This document shows, one piece after another, positions 53,182 to 62,407 of a DNA stretch of 64,000 bases. Numbering within the stretch: the stretch's first letter is position 1; the number at the start of each line of letters is the position of its first letter. The notes beneath the pieces are model-generated. The model worked only from the letters and a program-made list of their open reading frames with translations. It made no database searches and was not told where the DNA came from. Both the position numbers and the translations under genes were made by a program. This DNA is from Streptococcus ruminantium (GTDB lineage: Bacteria; Bacillota; Bacilli; Lactobacillales; Streptococcaceae), in contig NZ_AP018400.1 in the NCBI RefSeq assembly GCF_003609975.1, positions 880,501 to 944,500 of the forward strand, in the 5' to 3' direction.

Positions 53182-54537
53182 ATGAAGTTTTTAGATTTGT
53201 TTGCAGGAATTGGAGGCTTTCGACTGGGATTAACCCGTCAGGGCCATGAGTGTATTGGCTTTTGTGAGATTGACAAGTTTGCGAGGAAATCTTACAAGGC
53301 CATCTATGAGACCAAAGGAGAAATAGAATTTCATGATATTAGACAAGTCACAGATCAGGACTTTAGACAACTTAGAGGGCAAGTGGACATCATCTGTGGG
53401 GGATTCCCTTGTCAGGCATTTTCACTCGCAGGCAGACGATTGGGATTTGAGGATACTAGGGGAACTTTGTTCTTCGAGATTGCTCGAGCGGCCAAACAGA
53501 TCCAACCACGTTTTTTATTCCTCGAAAATGTCAAGGGCTTACTCAGTCACGACAAGGGAGAGACATTTCGAACAATCCTCGCCACATTGGATGAGTTGGG
53601 GTATGATGTTGAATGGCAGGTGCTTAACAGTAAAGATTTCCACGTGCCGCAAAACCGGGAAAGAATTTTTATTATCGGACATTCTAGAAGATACTGTCCC
53701 CGATTCCTATTTCCTCTCAGAGGAGAAAACAGCTCAGCTGGTCTTGAACGATTAGGCAATGTTAATCTGTCAGGCAAAGGGATGAATGGAGAAGTCTATT
53801 TATCACGTGGGCTAGCACCAACCTTAACCAGAGGAAAAGGTGAGGGAACTAAAATTGCCATTCCTGTTTTAACTCCTGATAGGCTAGAAAAACGCCAACA
53901 TGGGAGACGCTTTAAAGGGAACGATGATCCGATGTTTACTTTAACTAGCCAAGATCGGCATGGTGTAGTTGTCGCAGGAACTTTACCAACTTCTTTTATC
54001 CAAACTGGACGAGTCTATGACCTTTCAGGGCTTTCTCCAACGTTGACAACCATGCAAGGAGGGGATAAAGTTCCTAAGATTCTCTGTCGTGAAGAAGCGC
54101 CACATTTGAAAATTAGGGAAGCGACCAAACTAGGCTATGCCAAGGCAATAGTGGGAGATTCTGTCAACCTTGCTTACCCAGAGTCTACCAAACGCAGAGG
54201 ACGAGTGGGAAAGGGGATTTCAAATACCTTAACCACTTCTGACAATATGGGAGTGGTTGTTGCTGCTTTGGAGTACCGTAAGGACAAGTGGTATGAAGTG
54301 ACTGGAATAATCCTAGATGGAAAACTGTATCGTTTGAGAATCAGACGCCTAACCCCAAGAGAGTGTTTTAGGTTACAAGGATTTCCTGACTGGGCTTTTG
54401 AGAGGGCAGAAAGTGTTTCAAGTAAAAGTCAGTTGTATAAACAAGCAGGCAATAGCGTGACCGTCACTGTTATCGAGGCCATTGCTAGAGAATTTAGAAA
54501 GATTGAAGAGGAAGAAAACCATGAAATTATTACATAG
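53182..54537 (+). CDS. DNA (cytosine-5) methyltransferase
   Basis: 451 residues. Motif I FLDLFAGIGGFRLGL, catalytic motif IV GGFPCQAFSLAGRR (Cys about residue 77), motif VI FLENVKGL, motif VIII QNRERIFIIGH and the C-terminal motifs LTPRECFRLQGFPDW and QAGNSVTVTVIEAIA are all present. The target-recognition region is long (about residues 175-370). No restriction endonuclease is adjacent, so it is a solitary methylase protecting the ICE on entry or altering regulation. ATG 53182 is preferred; ATG 53173 abuts the ribosome site. Confidence 0.93.
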   Translation: MKFLDLFAGIGGFRLGLTRQGHECIGFCEIDKFARKSYKAIYETKGEIEFHDIRQVTDQDFRQLRGQVDIICGGFPCQAFSLAGRRLGFEDTRGTLFFEIARAAKQIQPRFLFLENVKGLLSHDKGETFRTILATLDELGYDVEWQVLNSKDFHVPQNRERIFIIGHSRRYCPRFLFPLRGENSSAGLERLGNVNLSGKGMNGEVYLSRGLAPTLTRGKGEGTKIAIPVLTPDRLEKRQHGRRFKGNDDPMFTLTSQDRHGVVVAGTLPTSFIQTGRVYDLSGLSPTLTTMQGGDKVPKILCREEAPHLKIREATKLGYAKAIVGDSVNLAYPESTKRRGRVGKGISNTLTTSDNMGVVVAALEYRKDKWYEVTGIILDGKLYRLRIRRLTPRECFRLQGFPDWAFERAESVSSKSQLYKQAGNSVTVTVIEAIAREFRKIEEEENHEIIT

Positions 54538-54949
54538 TAAAAGTATTAGGAACTGCACGGATCTAGAAGAAGCCATACATCAAGCAGAAGTAGAGAGATT
54601 TTCGGAAATGATTGCTTCTTTACCCAATTATGATTGTGACATTGATGTCACTTTTGAAGATGACTACCACAAAGAAATGAATTATCCGTTAGCTTATGAG
54701 TCCAACTTACATCGTATTTTTGAATTTATCGAAACCCAAGACATCAAAAATGGTGTTGATACTTATCTAACGGATGAGAACAATCTCGCCTTTAGGGCAT
54801 TTGGTCAACATTATATGGCAAATGGAAAAGATGGTTTATTGACTACACTGATTACAGTAAAGAGTTTTGGTGAAGGCAGATCACCTATTGATATGAGTAA
54901 GGTGTTTCCCCCACTAACTCAAGCATTAGAGAAGGAGCTATCTGTGTAG
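54521..54949 (+). CDS. ICE protein of unknown function, 142 residues
   Basis: Not recognised. Soluble, acidic; LEEAIHQAEVERFSEMIASL, FEDDYHKEMNYPLAYESNLH. ATG 54521 lies within the end of the methylase gene with GAAGAGGAAGAAAACC as ribosome site, so the two are translationally coupled. Confidence 0.75.
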   Translation: MKLLHSKSIRNCTDLEEAIHQAEVERFSEMIASLPNYDCDIDVTFEDDYHKEMNYPLAYESNLHRIFEFIETQDIKNGVDTYLTDENNLAFRAFGQHYMANGKDGLLTTLITVKSFGEGRSPIDMSKVFPPLTQALEKELSV

Positions 54950-54958
54950 GAGGAAGCG

Positions 54959-55342
54959 ATGTTAGAAATCTATTTAAGTCGAAATAACAGTCGGAATCAG
55001 AAACTCCTGTCTTTTTGTGACTCGCATGGTATTTCCTACTCCAGTAAAGAAGTGAGTCATCTATCACGTGAGGAATTACTGAGGTTGTTTACCAAAAGCA
55101 GTGATTGTTTTACGCTCTTATCCCCTTCGCTACTACGATTTAAAGGTCATAGAGAGATGAAATTGAGTGAGTTAGTGACGTTAGTTCTACGGAAACCTGA
55201 CCAGAATCTTCGTCTCCCAATTGTGGTTTGTGAGGATAACGTGTATCCCGATATGAGTTTAGAAGAAGCGAGAACCTTTCTTCCGAGAAGTCAAAAAGTG
55301 GTTTCCTTTCGTGAACATCTTTTTAAGGACATGACGACATAA
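54959..55342 (+). CDS. Spx/ArsC-like thioredoxin-fold protein
   Basis: 127 residues. MLEIYLSRNNSRNQKLLSFC, then DSHGISYSSKEVSHLSREEL and LRLPIVVCEDNVYPDMSLEE follow the ArsC/Spx fold. The N-terminal active CxxC is replaced (SRNNSR), so an enzymatic reductase role is unlikely. Spx-like proteins can bind RNA polymerase alpha; this one is part of the conserved accessory block of rplL-type ICEs. Ribosome site GGAGGAAGCG. Confidence 0.7.
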   Translation: MLEIYLSRNNSRNQKLLSFCDSHGISYSSKEVSHLSREELLRLFTKSSDCFTLLSPSLLRFKGHREMKLSELVTLVLRKPDQNLRLPIVVCEDNVYPDMSLEEARTFLPRSQKVVSFREHLFKDMTT

Positions 55343-55351
55343 GGAGGAGCT

Positions 55352-55585
55352 ATGAACGAACGCTTTTGGGAAAATTTGGAAATTATCGTTATGGAAAAAG
55401 GACTGTCATGGGCTGACCTTGCTCGACAGATGTTTAAGGGGCAATACGTTTATCCCAGTGAATTTAAGCGCCTCTACCAAACCTTTCGTCACTACAAATC
55501 TCATCGCCTGATGCCACAAGTGAAATGGGTGGAGAAAATAGTGAGTGTTTTAGAGATTGACTATGAAGATTTGTTTAGGAGGTAG
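55352..55585 (+). CDS. Small HTH protein, ICE accessory
   Basis: 77 residues. The segment LEIIVMEKGLSWADLARQMF suggests an XRE-like helix-turn-helix start, and VEKIVSVLEIDYEDLFR a matching last helix. The middle (KRLYQTFRHYKSHRLMPQVK) is long for a plain XRE domain. Possible regulator of the transfer genes; ribosome site AAGGAGGAGC. Confidence 0.65.
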   Translation: MNERFWENLEIIVMEKGLSWADLARQMFKGQYVYPSEFKRLYQTFRHYKSHRLMPQVKWVEKIVSVLEIDYEDLFRR

Positions 55586-55587
55586 AG

Positions 55588-56169
55588 ATGAAACGTTTAG
55601 TAGTCATGTACGGAGTCATTCATGTCAATGTACTCCTAGTGAGTTTGTACCTAGTTGGTTGGCTAAATGGGGCATGGTTACCTGTTTTACAAGTGACGTT
55701 TCTAGCCCTGCTATTGTGGAGCTGGAAAAGGTACCAGATACCTAAAAGAAACCTATCCTTTAAGGAGAGAGGGCTTTGGGTGTGTGGTAGTCTAGGTGTC
55801 ATGGTAAGTATTGCTCTTATTATGAGTGCTCTATTTTCAGGAAGCGAACCAAACCAAGAAACGTTAGTGACTGTTCAAGACCAGATTCCTGTTCTGTCCT
55901 TTATTCTTTTTCTCCTTAATGCCAGTGTTGTGGAAGAAGTCTTTTATAGAGAGGTGTTGTGGGGAGTCTTGTCTCAACCAATGAATCAAGTCGTGTTAAC
56001 GAGTTTCCTCTTTGCCTTAGCCCACCACCCCTCTAGTTTATTCACTTGGGTGCTTTATGGGAGTTTAGGTCTCACACTTGGTGTGGTGAGAGGGCAAACA
56101 GACTGCTTGACGTCCACGCTTATTCACCTGTCTTGGAATGGAATCGTCTTTTTCCTATCTTTATTGTGA
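55588..56169 (+). CDS. CPBP-family membrane protease
   Basis: 193 residues with five or six membrane spans. The CPBP motifs are present: EEVFYREVLWG (EExxxR, about residue 111), FALAHHPSS (His, about 147) and LIHLSWNGIVFF (about 180). Relatives cut prenylated proteins or handle bacteriocin self-immunity. It starts two bases after the HTH gene. Confidence 0.85.
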   Translation: MKRLVVMYGVIHVNVLLVSLYLVGWLNGAWLPVLQVTFLALLLWSWKRYQIPKRNLSFKERGLWVCGSLGVMVSIALIMSALFSGSEPNQETLVTVQDQIPVLSFILFLLNASVVEEVFYREVLWGVLSQPMNQVVLTSFLFALAHHPSSLFTWVLYGSLGLTLGVVRGQTDCLTSTLIHLSWNGIVFFLSLL

Positions 56170-56180
56170 TACCAAAATCA

Positions 56181-56215
56181 AGGGTGCTTTCGTATCATGA
56201 AAGCACCCTATTGTT
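56181..56215 (+). terminator. Terminator-like hairpin in the transfer region
   Basis: AGGGTGCTTTC and GAAAGCACCCT form an 11-bp stem, with TTGTTTT after it. It lies between the accessory block and the secretion genes and would separate their expression. Confidence 0.7.
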
Positions 56216-56242
56216 TTGATGGGGAATCATATAAAGGAGGAA

Positions 56243-56734
56243 ATGATGTCATCCGAACAACAGGAACGCCAAGTGATTCAATATGCAGAACGGAGTGCTA
56301 TGTTTACGGTGAAGGTCCTTCTCAAACTCTTAGAGTGGTCAGCAAGACACGCCCTAGCACAAGACTCGGCTTATAAAGTTGGGGTTCAAAAGTTAGAAGA
56401 ACTCCTTCAAAGTCCATATGCCATTGAGTCGCTGAATATCTCAAAAGACATTTTGGATAAACCAGTTGATGTGGAGAAATTCAAGGAATTGGTGGAATCA
56501 GAAAACCTTCCTATTGCCATTAGTTGGCAAGGAGATTACCTTCATTTCTATGCTAAGGATAAGTCGCTCTTAGACAAGCACTTAGATGAGTTGCTTCAGA
56601 AGTTGATTTCCAATCCAGAAAAACTGAAAGGGCTAACTATGGATAAAACCCTTGATGAGGAAATCGCACAAGCCAAGGAACAGATTGTGATGTCAGAACC
56701 CTCTGCTGTGAAAACAAAGGAGGTCATTCTCTAA
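56243..56734 (+). CDS. DUF3801/PcfB-like conjugation protein
   Basis: 163 residues from ATG 56243 (AAAGGAGG upstream; ATG 56246 also possible). QQERQVIQYAERSAMFTVKV and later SQ-free helical parts fit DUF3801, whose members (PcfB in enterococcal plasmids) sit just before the coupling protein and belong to the relaxosome/coupling complex. Its last base overlaps the coupling-protein start. Confidence 0.8.
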   Translation: MMSSEQQERQVIQYAERSAMFTVKVLLKLLEWSARHALAQDSAYKVGVQKLEELLQSPYAIESLNISKDILDKPVDVEKFKELVESENLPIAISWQGDYLHFYAKDKSLLDKHLDELLQKLISNPEKLKGLTMDKTLDEEIAQAKEQIVMSEPSAVKTKEVIL

Positions 56735-58554
56735 TGGTCTCAGGGAAAAAAGCCTTTATTTTTGGCGTATTAGGACTTGCTCTTGGCTATTTCTGCCATC
56801 GGCTAGTCTTGCTTTACGATAGCCTACCTAATCAACCGCCCTTGGAACGCCTTGCCTATCTCTTAGGCGAAGGACAGAATCAGGTCTTAAATCCCTTGTG
56901 GAATGGTCATTTTACTGGTAGATCGGTTTTAGGCTTTTGCTTTGGGCTTGTGACGATGGGCCTAGTCTATCTTTATGTTTCAACTGGTCAAAAGGTTTAC
57001 CGAGAGGGGGCTGAATATGGCTCTGCTCGGTTTGGAAATAGCCGTGAGCGTAAAGCCTTTCTCAGTAAAAATCCCTTTAATGACACTATTTTGTCACGAA
57101 ACGTTAGGCTAACCCTGTTAGAAAAGAAAGCCCCACAGTTTGACCGAAACAAGAACCTTGTGGTCATTGGTGGATCAGGGGCAGGGAAGACCTTTCGGTT
57201 TGTCAAACCCAATCTGATTCAGCTTAACTGTTCCAATATTGTCGTTGACCCTAAGGATCACTTAGCTGAAAAGACAGGGAAGCTCTTTTTAGAGAATGGC
57301 TATCAGGTCAAGGTCTTAGACCTCGTAAACATGACAAACTCAGATGGCTTTAATCCTTTTCGTTATGTGGAAACGGAGAATGATTTGAACCGTATGCTTA
57401 CGGTCTATTTCAATAATACCAAAGGCAATGGCAGTCGCAGTGATCCCTTTTGGGATGAGGCGTCCATGACCTTAGTCCGTGCTATTTCCTCTTACTTGGT
57501 GGATTTTTACAATCCTCCAGGCAGTACCAAAGAAGAAGCAGACAGTCGTCGTAAGCGAGGGCGTTACCCCTCTTTTTCTGAAATTGGAAAACTCATCAAG
57601 CTCTTATCCAAAGGAGAAAATCAAGATAAGAGTGTCTTAGAAGTGATGTTTGAGACCTATGCCAAAACATATGGGACAGAAAACTTCACCATGCGTAACT
57701 GGGCAGACTTCCAAAACTACAAGGATAAGACCTTGGATTCAGTAATTGCCGTAACAACGGCTAAGTTTGCCCTCTTTAATATCCAATCTGTCATTGATTT
57801 AACCAAACGTGACACCTTGGACTTAAAAACATGGGGAACGCAGAAAACCATGGTTTATCTCGTTATTCCAGATAATGACGCCACCTTTCGCTTTCTCTCA
57901 GCCCTTTTTTTCTCCACCGTCTTTTCAACCTTAACGAGACAAGCTGATGTGGACTTCAAGGGGCAATTGCCTATTCATGTCAGAAGTTATCTAGATGAAT
58001 TTGCCAATGTCGGCGAAATTCCAGACTTTTCGGAACAAACCTCAACAGTTCGCTCACGGAACATGGGTCTCGTACCCATTCTTCAAAACATTGCCCAACT
58101 TCAAGGGCTCTATAAGGAGAAGGAGGCTTGGAAAACCATTCTAGGAAACTGTGATAGCTTGCTTTATCTTGGAGGCAATGATGAAGAGACCTTCAAGTTC
58201 ATGAGTGGTCTCTTAGGCAAACAAACCATTGATGTGAGAAGTACCAGTCGGTCGTATGGCCAAACAGGGTCTGGGTCAACGTCTCATCAAAAAATCGCAA
58301 GGGATCTCATGACCCCTGATGAAGTCGGAAACATGAAACGTGATGAATGCTTGGTGAGAATTGCAGGGGTTCCAGTCTTTAAGGAAAAAAAGTATTTCCC
58401 CTTGAAACATAAGAACTGGCAATACTTAGCGGATAAGGAGTCAGATGAACGTTGGTGGCATTACCACATTGACCCACTAGAAACAGAGGAAGTTCTGTTT
58501 GAACCCTCTGACCATAAGGTTAGGGATTTAAGCACAGAAAGCACACTACACTAA
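56734..58554 (+). CDS. VirD4-like type IV coupling protein
   Basis: 606 residues. Two N-terminal membrane spans (about 8-24, 65-85), Walker A GGSGAGKTFRFVKPN (about 146), NIVVDPKDHLAEKTG, Walker B HVRSYLDEFANVGEIPDFSE (about 412-431) and LQNIAQLQGLYKEKEAW. Brings the relaxosome to the secretion channel, hydrolysing ATP. Complete frame with no defect noticed. Follows the DUF3801 gene with a one-base overlap. Confidence 0.94.
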   Translation: MVSGKKAFIFGVLGLALGYFCHRLVLLYDSLPNQPPLERLAYLLGEGQNQVLNPLWNGHFTGRSVLGFCFGLVTMGLVYLYVSTGQKVYREGAEYGSARFGNSRERKAFLSKNPFNDTILSRNVRLTLLEKKAPQFDRNKNLVVIGGSGAGKTFRFVKPNLIQLNCSNIVVDPKDHLAEKTGKLFLENGYQVKVLDLVNMTNSDGFNPFRYVETENDLNRMLTVYFNNTKGNGSRSDPFWDEASMTLVRAISSYLVDFYNPPGSTKEEADSRRKRGRYPSFSEIGKLIKLLSKGENQDKSVLEVMFETYAKTYGTENFTMRNWADFQNYKDKTLDSVIAVTTAKFALFNIQSVIDLTKRDTLDLKTWGTQKTMVYLVIPDNDATFRFLSALFFSTVFSTLTRQADVDFKGQLPIHVRSYLDEFANVGEIPDFSEQTSTVRSRNMGLVPILQNIAQLQGLYKEKEAWKTILGNCDSLLYLGGNDEETFKFMSGLLGKQTIDVRSTSRSYGQTGSGSTSHQKIARDLMTPDEVGNMKRDECLVRIAGVPVFKEKKYFPLKHKNWQYLADKESDERWWHYHIDPLETEEVLFEPSDHKVRDLSTESTLH

Positions 58555-58571
58555 TAGAAAAGAGGAATCGT

Positions 58572-58814
58572 ATGAACCAAAAATTTACAGGCTTTGTTTA
58601 TGGCGTGGACGCTAGTTCCATGTTTGCCCAAGCCATGGCGCTCTTACAAAAAGGAATGGTTGCGACAGGAGCCTTTCTTGTCGTCATGGGCATTATTAAC
58701 CTATCAACCAATATCAAAGATGGTGGACCTGGTGTCCGCAATGCCATCTTAGAAATTGTGGGTGGTGTTATGGTAGGTGCCGCTGGTGCCTTTATCACCC
58801 AAATTACCATTTAG
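58572..58814 (+). CDS. Pilin-like small membrane protein (VirB2/Maff2 type)
   Basis: 80 residues with two hydrophobic helices (MALLQKGMVATGAFLVVMGI and AILEIVGGVMVGAAGAFITQ) and a short loop NIKDGGPG. Size and place between the coupling protein and VirB6 fit a VirB2-like or Maff2 protein. Ribosome site AAAAGAGGAATCGT. Confidence 0.7.
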   Translation: MNQKFTGFVYGVDASSMFAQAMALLQKGMVATGAFLVVMGIINLSTNIKDGGPGVRNAILEIVGGVMVGAAGAFITQITI

Positions 58815-58830
58815 GAGGGCTAAGTATGAC

Positions 58831-59685
58831 ATGATAAACACATTACCTTCAGCTTTTGTCTTTCTAGCCTCGGAGAAGATTTCAAGCGATAGCCTTTTTG
58901 AAGGCTTTAACGTTGACTTAGAATCGACGGCCAACTTGGTCAAATCCCTTGCGGATTATAACCCAACCGTGTGGTCTTATATGTCAGCTATCACAAAAGG
59001 AGTGATGCAACCCTTGGGAGTGGCTATTTTAGCCGTTGTTTTAGTCCTTGAGTTTTCTAAGATGGCTAAGAAAATCGCCAACTCAGGTGGTGCCATGACC
59101 TTTGAAGCTATTGCTCCTATGATTGTCTCTTATATCATGGTGGCTGTGGTCATTACAAACACCACTGTTATTGTAGAAGCTATCTTAGCTGTTGCTTCTC
59201 ACATCATTGAAGGCGTAGCTGGTGTCGTTTCTCATGGGGGAACGACTTATGAGACCATTTCAGGACTTAAAGGGTCAGGAATTATTGGAAAACTGATTGT
59301 TGTCTTCTTTGCCATTCTGATATGGTTGGTCCGTTTGGTGAGTGTGATGGTGGTGAATCTCCTCATTACGATTCGCTTTATCCAACTTTACCTCATGATT
59401 CCATTTGCGCCTCTAACGATTCCGACCTTCCTCAGTGATGATTGGCGAAGTGTTGGGATTGGCTACCTGAAAAACATCATGGTCTATGCTCTTCAAGGGG
59501 TCTTAATTTTCTTAATTATTTCCCTTGTTCCCCTCTTTGAATCTGCTGGGAAATTGGCTCTCTCAAATGGTGCGGGAATGATGGAGACGCTAGCAACTGC
59601 CTTTGGTGGTTTAGTTCAGGCTATTTTATTGATTATTGCCTTGGTGGGCAGTCAACGGACTGCCAGAAGTATCCTAGGCATGTAA
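58831..59685 (+). CDS. VirB6/TrbL-like membrane channel protein
   Basis: 284 residues, five or six membrane spans, with GVMQPLGVAILAVVLVLEFS, FFAILIWLVRLVSVMVVNLL, YLMIPFAPLTIPTFLSDDW and a polytopic C-terminus. Integral part of the mating channel. ATG 58831 gives MINTLPSAFVFLAS; the frame is open from 58777 but there overlaps the previous gene. Confidence 0.85.
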   Translation: MINTLPSAFVFLASEKISSDSLFEGFNVDLESTANLVKSLADYNPTVWSYMSAITKGVMQPLGVAILAVVLVLEFSKMAKKIANSGGAMTFEAIAPMIVSYIMVAVVITNTTVIVEAILAVASHIIEGVAGVVSHGGTTYETISGLKGSGIIGKLIVVFFAILIWLVRLVSVMVVNLLITIRFIQLYLMIPFAPLTIPTFLSDDWRSVGIGYLKNIMVYALQGVLIFLIISLVPLFESAGKLALSNGAGMMETLATAFGGLVQAILLIIALVGSQRTARSILGM

Positions 59686-59689
59686 GGAG

Positions 59690-59722
59690 GATTGGGAAGG
59701 ACGTTCCTCCCAATCTTTTTTC
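59690..59722 (+). terminator. Hairpin terminator between VirB6 and VirB3 genes
   Basis: GATTGGGAAGG and CCTCCCAATC pair with a one-base bulge around a short loop, followed by TTTTTT. Lies inside the secretion operon, so downstream genes need readthrough or another promoter. Confidence 0.75.
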
Positions 59723-59746
59723 ATATTCATCTTAGATTGGAGTCTT

Positions 59747-60100
59747 ATGAATACACGTGTTTTTAAGGACATTACAAAAGTTCAACACAGGGCTTGGCTG
59801 GGCTTTACCACACGACAAGTTATTTTTGTCTTACCAGCCGTTGCTATTACCATCCTGATTTTAGGGTTAAACCTCTTTTATTGGCAATTTGGGGATTGGT
59901 TTGTCTATGGTCTTATCTTTACCTTTACTATTCCCCTCATGTTATTTGGGGTTTATCGCCCTAATGACTTACCATTTGAAACGTATCTTAATTACCGATG
60001 GCATTACGAAATGACCATACCAGACCGTATACTAACTGGACAGAAAGGAATACAACGTGAAAAAAACAAATCGCTCAATGAAACCAAAGACCTCTTCTAA
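59747..60100 (+). CDS. PrgI/VirB3-like protein
   Basis: 117 residues. VFKDITKVQHRAWLGFTTRQ, two hydrophobic spans, then YRPNDLPFETYLNYRWHYEM, the PrgI family pattern. Inner-membrane partner of the VirB4 ATPase. Its end overlaps the VirB4 start by 44 bases. Confidence 0.88.
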   Translation: MNTRVFKDITKVQHRAWLGFTTRQVIFVLPAVAITILILGLNLFYWQFGDWFVYGLIFTFTIPLMLFGVYRPNDLPFETYLNYRWHYEMTIPDRILTGQKGIQREKNKSLNETKDLF

Positions 60101-62407
60101 GCACAAGAAGACACGTAAACCAAAAGAAGAAGTGCTACCAACAACTGTTAATACGCTTCTTTACCAAGGCCTTTTTTCTAATGGTCTCATGCAAGTCATC
60201 CCAGGTTATTTTTCCCAGTCCTATCTTCTAGGGGATGTCAATTACCAAACGGTTGGTTTGGAGGATAAGGGAGCTATTATGGAAACCTATTCAGACTTGA
60301 TTAACAGTTTGGATGACAAGACCAATTTCCAACTCACTATTTTTAACCAGAGGGTCAACTTGGATAAATTTAGAAAGGGTGTCTTTTACCCCTTACATGA
60401 GGATGGCTACGATACCTATCGTGAAGAACTCAATCGTATCATGGAAAATAACCTTGAAGCTGGTGAAAATAACTTTTCAGCGGTTAAGCTCATTTCTTTT
60501 GGGAAGTCAGACCAAAATCCGAAACTCGCCTATCGCTCCCTGTCTCAAATTGGGGAATACTTCAAGAGTGGTTTTTCTGAAATTGATGCGAACTTTACTC
60601 TCCTCAGTGGAGAAAGCCGTGTGAACCACTTGGCTGATATGTTGCGTGGGGAAAATCATTTGCCCTTTACTTATCAAGATCTGGTGCGTTCAGGACAAAC
60701 GACAAAGCATTTTATTGCCCCAACCAGTCTGTCCTTTAAGCACAAAAATCATATTGAAATGGATGATAAACTGCTTCAGATTGTCTATGTTCGTGACTAT
60801 GGGATGGAGTTGGGGGATAAGTTCTTACGAGAACTCATGCAGTCGGACTTGGAAGTGATGATTAGTCTTCATGCTAAAGGGTCAGCCAAGTCAGAAGCCA
60901 TGACCAAGCTCCGCACCAAGAAGACTTTGATGGAATCGCAAAAAATAGGGGAACAACAAAAGATGGCACAATCTGGCGTTTATCTTGAAAAGGTTAGTCA
61001 AGTCTTAGAAAGTAATATTGATGAAGCCGATGAGTTGATTAAAACCATGACCCAAACAGGAGACAAGCTCTTTGACACCCTTTTTCTGATTGGAGTCTTT
61101 GCGGATAACGAAGACCAATTGAAGCACTCCCTTGATATTATCAAACAAGTGGCAGGTTCTAATGACCTTGTGATTGATAATCTGACCTATATGCAGGAAG
61201 CTGCCTTTAATAGCCTGTTGCCTTTTGGGAAGAACTACCTTGAGGGGGTGTCACGGTCTCTTTTGACCTCAAACATTGCCGTGAATTCCCCCTGGACATC
61301 TGTAGACCTTCAAGATAAGGGAGGGAAATTCTATGGGATAAACCAGATTTCAAGTAATATAATCACCATTGACCGTGGGAAACTCAATACCCCATCAGGA
61401 TTGATTCTAGGAACTTCAGGTGCAGGTAAGGGGATGGCGACTAAGCATGAAATCATCTCAACCAAGTTAAAAGAAGAAGAGAGTGATACCGAAATCATCA
61501 TTGTAGACCCTGAAAATGAGTACAGTATCATTGGTCAAGCCTTTGGTGGGGAAAGCATTGATATTGCGCCTGACTCTACTACATTTTTAAACGTTTTAGA
61601 CTTATCCGATGACAATATGGATGAAGACCCTATTAAGGTCAAATCTGAATTTCTTCTCTCTTGGATTGGGAAACTCTTAGACCGGAAAATGGACGGTCGA
61701 GAAAAGTCCCTAATTGACCGTGTAACACGGTTAACCTATAAGCATTTTGAGACACCATCTCTCGTGGAATGGGTCTTTGTTCTCTCTAAACAGCCTGAAC
61801 AAGAAGCCAAGGACTTAGCCCTTGATATGGAGCTTTATGTGGAAGGCTCACTCGATATTTTCTCACATCGTACTAATATTAAAACTGACAGCCATTTCCT
61901 CATTTACAATGTTAAAAAGTTAGGGGATGAGTTGAAGCAGATTGCCCTCATGGTCATCTTTGACCAGATTTGGAATCGTGTGGTTAAAAACCAAAAACTT
62001 GGCAAGAAGACCTGGATTTACTTTGATGAAATGCAGCTTCTGTTGTTGGATAAGTACGCTTCTGATTTCTTCTTCAAGCTCTGGAGTCGTGTCCGTAAGT
62101 ATGGGGCCATTCAACAGGCATTACCCAGAACGTGGAAACTCTTTTATTAGATGCCAATGGCAGACGCATTATCGCTAATAGCGAGTTCATGATACTTCTA
62201 AAACAAGCTAAGAGTGACCGAGAAGAGTTGGTACACCTCTTAGGGTTATCTAAAGAGCTTGAGAAATATTTGGTTAACCCAGAAAAGGGATCTGGATTGA
62301 TTAAGGCAGGCTCAACGGTTGTTCCCTTTAGGAATAAAATCCCACTTCAAACCCAACTCTTTGACATCATGAGTACCGATCCAGAAAAGATGAGGGGTGA
62401 ATCATGA
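60057..62407 (+). pseudogene. VirB4-like conjugation ATPase, frameshifted
   Basis: The first frame (697 codons from GTG 60057) holds Walker A GLILGTSGAGKGMATKHEI, DPENEYSIIGQAFGG and Walker B WIYFDEMQLLLLDKYASDFF. It then ends in LWSRVRKYGAIQ followed by unrelated residues and a stop at 62150. The expected continuation, VETLLLDANGRRIIANSEFM ... FDIMSTDPEKMRGES, is present in another frame to 62407. Restoring one C at about 62112 (CATTCAACAGG to CATTCCAACAGG) would join them, giving GAIPTGITQNVETLL. Either a true one-base deletion or a sequence error. The lost part holds the last ATPase motifs, so transfer would fail if real. Confidence 0.88.
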
